Source: Rikenellaceae bacterium (GTDB taxonomy: Bacteria; Bacteroidota; Bacteroidia; Bacteroidales; Rikenellaceae). From it: a DNA stretch of 17,157 bases. The stretch lies in NCBI GenBank assembly GCA_020859875.1, contig JAJBVJ010000094.1, forward strand, positions 1-17,157. Reading direction: 5' to 3'. Below the pieces are notes generated by a model. That model saw nothing but the letters and a program-made list of their open reading frames with translations. It did no database searches and was not told the origin of the DNA. Positions 5,949 to 12,309 of the stretch are shown piece by piece; position 1 is the stretch's first letter, and every line of letters starts with the position of its first letter. Made by a program: the position numbers and the translations under genes.

Positions 5949-6803
5949 ATGCCAAGAACTGATTTTAATCAATTACTGGAAGCCGGAGTCCACTTCGGCC
6001 ACCTTAAAAGGAAATGGAATCCCAAAATGGCCCCATATATCTTCATGGAGAAAAACGGGATCCATATCATCGACCTTCATAAAACAGTGATAAAGATCGA
6101 TGAAGCAGCCGCCGCGATGAAACAGATCGCAAAGAGCGGCCGCCGCATACTTTTCGTAGCCACAAAAAAACAGGCCAAGGATATAGTGGCCGAAAAAGTG
6201 GCCGCGGTGAATATGCCGTACGTTACCGAACGCTGGCCGGGCGGTATGCTTACAAACTTCCCCACGATACGCAAGGCCGTGAAGAAAATGTCGACCATCG
6301 ACAAGATGACGACCGACGGCACTTACGACAATTTTTCCAAAAGAGAGAGGCTCCAGATCTCGCGCCAGAGGGCCAAACTGGAGAAGAACCTCGGTTCGAT
6401 AGCCGACCTTACGAGGCTTCCCGCCGCCCTTTTCGTTGTAGACGTGCAAAAGGAGGCTAACGCCGTAAAAGAGGCCAAGAGGCTCAGCATCCCCGTCTTC
6501 GCCATGGTAGATACTTGTTGCGATCCAACCGACATAGACTACGTAATACCTGCGAACGACGATGCTACAAAATCTATCGCTGTGGTCATCGAAGCCGTAA
6601 CGGCCGCCGTTGCGGAAGGACTCAACGAACGGCGGGTTGAAAAGGAGAAGGAAGCAATCGAAAATGTCCCCAATAAGGATGAAAAGGAGGCCAAGCCCCG
6701 TATCCGCAAAGCCGTAAAAGCCGAGTCGGCACAGGCGGAAGCCAGCCCCGAAGCTGCCCAGGCCGTGGAGCAGGCTCCCGAAAAGGACAACTCCGAAGAG
6801 TAG
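5949..6803 (+). CDS. rpsB: 30S ribosomal protein S2 (uS2)
   Basis: S2 is a late-assembling small-subunit protein that, with S1, affects mRNA binding. The N-terminus DFNQLLEAGVHFGHLKRKWN is the family signature, followed by NGIHIIDLHKTV, the GRRILFVATKKQAKDIV strand, the ERWPGGMLTNFPTIR motif, and PVFAMVDTCCDPTDIDYVIP near residues 180-200. The 284 residues exceed the usual 230-270 because of a low-complexity Ala/Glu/Lys tail from about residue 232, ending DNSEE; such tails are common in Bacteroidota. The ATG at 5949 follows an A-rich, Shine-Dalgarno-free leader. It lies in the operon with tsf 69 bp downstream. Confidence 0.97.
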   Translation: MPRTDFNQLLEAGVHFGHLKRKWNPKMAPYIFMEKNGIHIIDLHKTVIKIDEAAAAMKQIAKSGRRILFVATKKQAKDIVAEKVAAVNMPYVTERWPGGMLTNFPTIRKAVKKMSTIDKMTTDGTYDNFSKRERLQISRQRAKLEKNLGSIADLTRLPAALFVVDVQKEANAVKEAKRLSIPVFAMVDTCCDPTDIDYVIPANDDATKSIAVVIEAVTAAVAEGLNERRVEKEKEAIENVPNKDEKEAKPRIRKAVKAESAQAEASPEAAQAVEQAPEKDNSEE

Positions 6804-6872
6804 CGCCCTTCCGGCAAAGAGGAACCGCCGGAGCCGCTTAAAGTATTTAAAGACAAATAAAAAATTACAGAT

Positions 6873-7694
6873 ATGGAAATTAAAGCTGCAGATGTTGCCA
6901 AGCTGCGCAAGATGACCGGAGCGGGTATGATGGACTGCAAGCAGGCCCTTATCGAAGCCGAAGGCGATTACGACCGCGCGCAGGAAATCATCCGCGAAAA
7001 AGGCAAGCTGGTTTCCGCCAAGCGTGCCGACCGCACCGCTACGGAAGGTGTGGTGGTTGCAAAAGTAGTTGGCGGAACGAAGGCTTATATGGCATGCCTT
7101 GCATGCGAAACAGACTTCGTAGCCAAGAACGACGATTTCTCGAAAACGGCCCAGGAAATCCTGGATGTTGCAATTTCGACCGATGCGGCCGATATGGATG
7201 CCCTGCTAGTCGCCAAACTCGGAGACGTTACGGTAGCCGATGCCGTAACCGAAAAGTCGGGACAGACCGGTGAGAAAGTGGAACTTCCTTACTACGGCAA
7301 GATAGAGGCACCGATGTGTATCGTGTATGTCCACAGCAACAAGAAACTCGGTGCAATGGTAGGTTTCAGCAAGGTGATCTCCGACGAAGCTGCCTACGAC
7401 GTTGCGATGCAGGCGGCAGCAATGGCTCCCGTGTCGATCAGTGAGAAAGACTGCCCGGCGGATGTTATCGAACGCGAACGCGCTATTGGCCGCGAACAGG
7501 CCCGTCTGGACGGAAAGCCTGAAAATATGCTTGACAAAATCGCCGAAGGAAAGCTCCGCAAGTATTTCAGTGAGGCGACCCTGGTAAATCAGGCATTCGT
7601 GAAGAACCCCAAACTTACCGTGGACGGTTATATCAAGTCCGTGGATAAGGATGTGGAAATCGTTGCTTACCAGAGGTTTTCTTTGAACGACTAA
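6873..7694 (+). CDS. tsf: Translation elongation factor Ts
   Basis: EF-Ts is the nucleotide-exchange factor that recycles EF-Tu from GDP to GTP in the cytoplasm. The 273-residue protein starts with a UBA-like domain containing VAKLRKMTGAGMMDCKQAL (residues about 9-27). CETDFVAKNDDF, the conserved EF-Tu contact, lies near residues 77-88. The dimerisation/core domain includes YVHSNKKLGAMVGF and the C-terminal LVNQAFVKNPKLTVDGYI. The start ATG follows ACAAATAAAAAATTACAGAT, an A-rich leader. The 69 bp upstream hold a weak TCCGGC/GCCGGA inverted repeat (6810-6815 with 6827-6832). It is the last ribosomal gene of the operon. Confidence 0.97.
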   Translation: MEIKAADVAKLRKMTGAGMMDCKQALIEAEGDYDRAQEIIREKGKLVSAKRADRTATEGVVVAKVVGGTKAYMACLACETDFVAKNDDFSKTAQEILDVAISTDAADMDALLVAKLGDVTVADAVTEKSGQTGEKVELPYYGKIEAPMCIVYVHSNKKLGAMVGFSKVISDEAAYDVAMQAAAMAPVSISEKDCPADVIERERAIGREQARLDGKPENMLDKIAEGKLRKYFSEATLVNQAFVKNPKLTVDGYIKSVDKDVEIVAYQRFSLND

Positions 7695-7714
7695 ATGCCT
7701 TCGGGCAATATCAC

Positions 7715-7757
7715 GGACAACCGCGATTTTTTTCGCGGTTGTCCTGTATTTTACAGG
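7715..7757 (+). terminator. Two abutting hairpins after tsf (terminator or leader switch)
   Basis: GGACAACCGCGA (7715-7726), a loop of six T, and TCGCGGTTGTCC (7733-7744) form a perfect 12-bp stem 20 bases after the tsf stop. CCTGTA (7743-7748), TTT, TACAGG (7752-7757) forms a second stem that shares two bases with the first and ends directly before the ATG at 7758. A smaller TGCC-TTCG-GGCA hairpin lies at 7697-7708. The U-run is in the loop, not after the stem, so this is not a textbook terminator. It probably ends or tunes read-through from the ribosomal operon. Confidence 0.45.
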
Positions 7758-8288
7758 ATGGTTGACTTTACCGATATAGAATATCTAAAGGAAGGAAGCG
7801 ATATACAACGGAAAACCTATACAGTACTTAGGGCCAGCCGCATAATGGAAATTCTGGCTCCCTTTTCGCCCGTGGTTGTGGGTACGATCCCAATCGGTAT
7901 AGATATTCCGGGGAGCGATATAGACATTATATGCAGAGCCGGTGGCTTCGATAGTCTCGAGAAGTTACTCAGGGAGCAATATAGCCGGTGCACTGGTTTT
8001 TTATGTCGGAAAAGCGGGGAGGCTTTTATATGCAATCTCATTTTCGACGGGATGACAATAGAGGTTTTCGCACAGGATATACCAGTAAGTGAGCAAAACG
8101 GTTATAGACATATGGTAACCGAGCATGCCCTGATAGGGCTATATGGGGAGAAGTTCCGGGTGGAAATAATAAAACTGAAAAGGTCGGGCCTCAACACAGA
8201 ACCTGCCTTTGCAAAGATTCTGGGCCTTCCCGGTGATCCTTACCAGGCCGTTTTGCAAAAGGGCCGGGAGATGGGTCTCTACCAGTAG
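7758..8288 (+). CDS. DUF4269 family protein, nucleotidyltransferase-like
   Basis: The 176-residue protein resembles the DUF4269 family, small cytoplasmic proteins with a nucleotidyltransferase-like fold and no settled function. VVVGTIPIGIDIPGSDIDII at residues 39-58 is the characteristic segment: Gly42-Thr43 and then Asp54-x-Asp56 correspond to the GS...DxD metal-binding motif of nucleotidyltransferases, here in GT..GSDID form. The second half carries GMTIEVFAQDIPVSEQNGYRHM. An open frame extends to an ATG at 7695, abutting the tsf stop, but that extension (PSGNITDNRDFF...) runs through two hairpins and family members begin near ..F/W..IEYL, so I choose 7758. It may be transcribed by read-through from the tsf operon. 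A toxin or RNA-modifying role is possible but unsupported. Confidence 0.8.
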   Translation: MVDFTDIEYLKEGSDIQRKTYTVLRASRIMEILAPFSPVVVGTIPIGIDIPGSDIDIICRAGGFDSLEKLLREQYSRCTGFLCRKSGEAFICNLIFDGMTIEVFAQDIPVSEQNGYRHMVTEHALIGLYGEKFRVEIIKLKRSGLNTEPAFAKILGLPGDPYQAVLQKGREMGLYQ

Positions 8289-8321
8289 CCTTGTTCGGTA
8301 CGGCCCACGAACCAACACCGC

Positions 8322-11300
8322 TCAGGCTACCTCCACCACCTCGTTAAGGCCCACATACCAGATGTAACCCGAAACTTTTTTTCCGCTCATTTCCCCCAGC
8401 AGATTTTTATAATGCGATACCTGCCTGGTATGTTTGCTATCCCGGATTGAACCGAATTTATAATCCACCACCACGATCTCTTCTTTCGATTCCATAACGC
8501 GGTCGGGCCTGCGCCGAAAGGGCGAACCTGGGACCATAATATCTTTTTCGTTATATACCTTATCCCATCTCCCGTCGAACCAGGTGGAAACGGTCTCGTT
8601 CCGGAGGGCTTCCTTTACGATTAATTCCAAATTTTCCATTTCTGTACAGGTAATTTGCCCGCTTACCTCCAGAGATTTTATTGCGGTGAAAATATCCTCC
8701 CGGTCGAGTGCGGTTTCGAAGATACTATGCAGCAGGATCCCCTGGTCGCGGGGGGTAGACGCCGGAGATATTCCCTCTTCCTCGAACCTTTGGTAGGTTC
8801 GTTTTCGTTTCATTCTTCCGTTGTTCGGATAGGATCGGAAGGGCAGGTTCACTGCTCCCGAATTATTGCCGGAATCAGTCGGTGACGAATATCGCACAGG
8901 CCGGCCGAATTTCAGAATTACATCTTCACCGGCCGCCGTAACGCTTGCCTCGAGGTGTTCGGGTAAATTATCGGGATCGAGGCTGGCCTTAATAAGGGAA
9001 CTGATCCTTAGCGACTGTTTCGGTACTTTCGGTATCATTATATGCAGTTCGTCCCGGGCACGGGTCGCCGCAACATAAAAAAGATTGATATTATCGACGC
9101 ATGACATTACGAACTCATCGAAAAATCCTTCGGAGAAGTAGGATCTCCCCATCTTCTCGACATAGGGAACCGGCACGTTCCCGAGTTTTTCGAAGCCGCC
9201 TTCCGTGGTTTTTGTCCATACGAGTGATTGCGGGCGGGGAGCAAGGTTCCAGTCGCAGTGTGGAATTATAACGGCGGGGTATTCGAGTCCCTTGGATTTA
9301 TGTATCGACACGATGGTGATTGCGTTACCGCTCCACGGCGCATTCACACACTGGCCGGCCCCGTTTTCATCCCACCATCTGACAAACATCGGCAGGTCTC
9401 CTATTCTCGTTGCCGTCCACCCGAGAATCTGGTCGTGAAGGGCCTGCAGGTAGGCCGTATCGGCATGGGTGCCCATACCGTAAAATATCACGGTTTCTTC
9501 AAATGCTTTTAGTGGAGGCATAGATCGGAGCGAAGATAGGAAGGCAGCCTCTTTTTCCGGCAGTGCGGCCCCGAAATCGCGATTCAAAAACCTGTTATAC
9601 TGCACCTTTCCCGGAATCGACTCGTCACCCTCGGACAGACGGAAACAGGAAATAATAAAGTTCACGGCCCGGGAGGCCCCGATAAAGAGGGCCTCCTGGG
9701 TAACTACATCGTAACAGTATTTCGAAGTGGAGTTTTTTGTTTTATGTTTCAATAGTATATCTGCAATTGCCGCTCCCTCTTGGTTGCGGCGAACCAGGAC
9801 CGCAATATCGCCGGCCCTGAATCCCCGATCCTGCAACTCCTCTATTTGCCGGATAACCGGAGGTATGGCATCATCGCCGCTAAGACCGTAATAGGTGACT
9901 GTTACATGTCCGCCAGCCCCTTTCCCGGAATGTCGTTGTCCGTGGTCACTATAAGCCTTTTTTATGATTTCCCCGAGTTGGGAACATTTCCCGGCACTTA
10001 TCGAATTTGATCTTTGCGCCTCTTCGAGGGCTTCGTTAACCGCCGTATGGGCGGCATCCGTGATTTTCCCGATGAGATAATTGTTGAATTCAACCAACGC
10101 AGGTCGGCTGCGCCAATTGGTTTCGAGTGTTTCGCTGTCTGTGTTCTCGAAACGCTCTTCCGCTCCTTGCGCCAGGATGCGCCAGTCCCCTCCCCGCCAG
10201 CGGTAGATAGACTGCTTGACATCCCCCACAAGAAGAACGGGCGTTATTTCAGACTGCGAAAGGGCGTTTCCAAGCAGAGGCATGAAGTTAACCCACTGCA
10301 TCCCGGAAGTGTCCTGGAATTCGTCGATCATAAAGGTGTCGAAATGGTTTCCCGCTTTCTCGAAAATGAAAGGCGAATCGTTGCCCGATATCAATTTGTC
10401 CAATATATTATTGGTCTCCGAGATCGGCAATATACCCTCCCGGGCACAAATCTCCTCCATTATCACGGCCAGACTCCCCAGAAGGGCAAATCTGCGGTAA
10501 TTGTCCTTCAGCAGCTCGTAACTGGAAATAAATCTGCAGTTTTCACGGTAAATCGAGCAAATGGCGGCGAGCTTCTCCCTAAGGTGCGGTGCCACCATGA
10601 TGATGCTGTCGTGAAGCGGCGATGTTCTGGCACACCATGCTTCGTTCGATTCGAGCGCTTTTTCCACCCTGGAACCGTATCCTTCTATCCGCCCGGCTGC
10701 GACCTTTGCAATATATCCCCCGACTCCCGATTTGCCGAAGGCAAAATCTTCGTACGAGAGACCGGCACCTTCGATAATCCGGAGGGCTTGCCCCGCCCCG
10801 CTTCTCATGGCTGTGGTAATGTTGCGGTATTTGTCGCCCGCCTCCTTTAGCACTTTCCGGATCACCTCCATTTCCGGCGCCTGGGAGGCAATCTTTTTGA
10901 AATCTTCCCGGAAAAGCTCCCGGGCGATCGAGACCACCCCGCTTTTAATGTCCCAACGCTGGTTCCCCTCTATCCGCTCCTCGATATATTCCGAGATCCA
11001 TCTGCGTAAATGGCCGTCCTCGCCCAGACGGTCGATAAGTGTATCCGCCGTTTTGGAGACGAGGCTATCGGTCTGGAGCTCGAGGTTGAAATTAAGGTCT
11101 ATACCGAGCTCTTTTACAAAGGAACGGATTATCCGCTGGAAGAATTTATCGATGGTGAGGACTGAAAATCTGCTGTAATCGTGGAGTATTCCTGTGCGGG
11201 CATCGAGAGCCCGACGGGAAATTTCCCCTGAGGAATACCCTGTGTCCGCAGTAAGCATAGCCATATAGTCCGAAGGAGCGCCGTTTGCCAATGTGTTCAA

Positions 11301-11471
11301 TTCGGTGAGGATACGGCGTTTCATCTCCTCGGTCGCTTTATTGGTGAAGGTGACAGCCAGTATATGTTTATAGCTGAGCGGGTCGCGGATGAGCCGCAAT
11401 ATATATTCATAGGCGAGCCGGAAAGTTTTTCCCGAGCCCGCCGATGCTTTTATAATCTTTACTTTTCCCAC
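8322..11471 (-). CDS. addA: AddA-like UvrD-family helicase/exonuclease
   Basis: This is the helicase-nuclease subunit of an AddAB/RecBCD-type enzyme that resects double-strand breaks and loads RecA. Over 1049 residues it shows Walker A ASAGSGKT (9-16), motif Ia AVTFTNKATEEM (39-50), Walker B MIDEFQDT (381-388), motif III LLVGDVKQSIYRWRGGD (413-429), motif IV ETNWRS (450-455), motif V IVSIHKSKGLEYP (720-732) and motif VI FYVAATRARDELHI (798-811). The C-terminal PD-(D/E)XK nuclease has His915, Asp990 in RRRPDRV, and Asp1003-x-Lys1005 in VVDYKFG. The start is GTG at 11469-11471, just before the Walker A strand. It stops with TGA. It is divergent from the DUF2807/addB pair. The length is shorter than the about 1200 residues of Bacillus AddA, as common in Bacteroidota. 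Confidence 0.92.
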   Translation of the reverse strand: MGKVKIIKASAGSGKTFRLAYEYILRLIRDPLSYKHILAVTFTNKATEEMKRRILTELNTLANGAPSDYMAMLTADTGYSSGEISRRALDARTGILHDYSRFSVLTIDKFFQRIIRSFVKELGIDLNFNLELQTDSLVSKTADTLIDRLGEDGHLRRWISEYIEERIEGNQRWDIKSGVVSIARELFREDFKKIASQAPEMEVIRKVLKEAGDKYRNITTAMRSGAGQALRIIEGAGLSYEDFAFGKSGVGGYIAKVAAGRIEGYGSRVEKALESNEAWCARTSPLHDSIIMVAPHLREKLAAICSIYRENCRFISSYELLKDNYRRFALLGSLAVIMEEICAREGILPISETNNILDKLISGNDSPFIFEKAGNHFDTFMIDEFQDTSGMQWVNFMPLLGNALSQSEITPVLLVGDVKQSIYRWRGGDWRILAQGAEERFENTDSETLETNWRSRPALVEFNNYLIGKITDAAHTAVNEALEEAQRSNSISAGKCSQLGEIIKKAYSDHGQRHSGKGAGGHVTVTYYGLSGDDAIPPVIRQIEELQDRGFRAGDIAVLVRRNQEGAAIADILLKHKTKNSTSKYCYDVVTQEALFIGASRAVNFIISCFRLSEGDESIPGKVQYNRFLNRDFGAALPEKEAAFLSSLRSMPPLKAFEETVIFYGMGTHADTAYLQALHDQILGWTATRIGDLPMFVRWWDENGAGQCVNAPWSGNAITIVSIHKSKGLEYPAVIIPHCDWNLAPRPQSLVWTKTTEGGFEKLGNVPVPYVEKMGRSYFSEGFFDEFVMSCVDNINLFYVAATRARDELHIMIPKVPKQSLRISSLIKASLDPDNLPEHLEASVTAAGEDVILKFGRPVRYSSPTDSGNNSGAVNLPFRSYPNNGRMKRKRTYQRFEEEGISPASTPRDQGILLHSIFETALDREDIFTAIKSLEVSGQITCTEMENLELIVKEALRNETVSTWFDGRWDKVYNEKDIMVPGSPFRRRPDRVMESKEEIVVVDYKFGSIRDSKHTRQVSHYKNLLGEMSGKKVSGYIWYVGLNEVVEVA

Positions 11472-11504
11472 TACGAGTGCGATATAACGACAATTTTACA
11501 GAGC

Positions 11505-11512
11505 CAAAGGTA
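11505..11512 (-). promoter_or_regulatory. Possible -7 element for the addA-like gene
   Basis: The minus strand reads TACCTTTG here, matching TAnnTTTG, about 35 bases before the GTG start. No TTTG is present at the right distance upstream (nearest is TGTT), so the call is weak. On the plus strand I find no convincing element for the DUF2807 gene; TATCTTGC near 11562 is one base off in spacing and composition. Confidence 0.3.
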
Positions 11513-11590
11513 TAAATTATCGGATGAAGGGAACACCCGGTTTGGTAAAAAAACACTATCTTGCAGTTTAAATAAGCAAAACTCATTTAT

Positions 11591-12298
11591 ATGAAAAAAC
11601 TGCCGGTACTTGTCGCCTGCGTCCTGTTTGCAGTGGCGAACGTATTTTCGCAACAAACCATAATCAGTGAAAATGTCGACAGCTTCAATTCGGTCTCCTT
11701 TTCCGGAAATATCACCGCGGAGCTGATAAAATCCGATGCGGCCAAAATCGAGATAGTATTGTCGGAAGTAGACATTACCAAGCTAAAGTGGATCGTAAAA
11801 AACGGTGTACTTTCCGTCACCCTCAATTCGGGTTCCAAAGGCAAGGGGCATGCGGACGTAAAGGTTTACTATGCCGAGTCTCTCGCATCGGTATCCGTAT
11901 CGGGAAGCGAGTTTACGAGTGCAGAGCCGATTACGGGCGATTTTTTTCATTTTTCGGCCAACGGCGGTTCCCGGGTAACGCTGGAATTTGATGTACTCGA
12001 CCTTACGGCATCCATCTCCGGCAACTCGGCCGCACTATTTTCCGGAGAAGTCAAATACCTGGCAATAAGCGCCTCGGAAAAGAGTAAGGTAGACGCACGG
12101 GATATGGAATGCCTCTCGGCAGAGGTCGATGCCTCCACGGGTGCGGAAATATATGTTACTGTTACCGAAAGATTGGTGGCCAATGCCAAAACCAGTTCCA
12201 CTATTTTTTACAAGGGAAAACCCACGGTACTGCGGGACAAGACTTCCCGGATGAGTTCCGGAATGTTCGGTTCAAGTATATTAAACATAGGGGATTAA
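11591..12298 (+). CDS. Secreted DUF2807 (GIN-domain) protein
   Basis: The 235-residue protein starts with a signal peptide (MKKLPVLVACVLFAVANVFS, cleavage probably before QQ at 20-21). The rest is a DUF2807/GIN domain: FNSVSFSGNITAELIKSD opens the right-handed beta-helix-like fold, and repeats such as LASVSVSGSEF, FSANGGSRVTLEF, LTASISGNSAALF and AEVDASTGAEIYV give the regular Ser/Gly-rich ladder. It is predicted to be periplasmic or surface exposed. Members are common in Bacteroidota with unproven roles in envelope or adhesion. It lies between the divergent addA-like and codirectional addB-like genes and ends 11 bp before addB, so it is likely transcribed with it. I infer no functional link to DNA repair. 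Confidence 0.88.
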   Translation: MKKLPVLVACVLFAVANVFSQQTIISENVDSFNSVSFSGNITAELIKSDAAKIEIVLSEVDITKLKWIVKNGVLSVTLNSGSKGKGHADVKVYYAESLASVSVSGSEFTSAEPITGDFFHFSANGGSRVTLEFDVLDLTASISGNSAALFSGEVKYLAISASEKSKVDARDMECLSAEVDASTGAEIYVTVTERLVANAKTSSTIFYKGKPTVLRDKTSRMSSGMFGSSILNIGD

Positions 12299-12309
12299 AA
12301 GAGCTGTCA

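Noticed and set aside
5806..6090. Open frame in the rpsI-rpsB gap running into rpsB
   Set aside because: It overlaps rpsB in another frame, and the gap shows RNA pairing rather than coding character.
8289..8321. Hairpin GTTCG/CGAAC (8293-8297 with 8308-8312) as a terminator between DUF4269 and addA
   Set aside because: Only five pairs and no U-run on either strand; too weak to call.
10014..10850. 278-residue plus-strand open frame inside addA
   Set aside because: Antisense to helicase motifs of addA; Arg/Pro/Phe-rich shadow frame.
12109..12309. Upstream extension of addB to 12109
   Set aside because: It would overlap the end of the DUF2807 gene in another frame, with Cys/His/Gly-rich sequence unlike AddB; the conserved domain begins at 12310.
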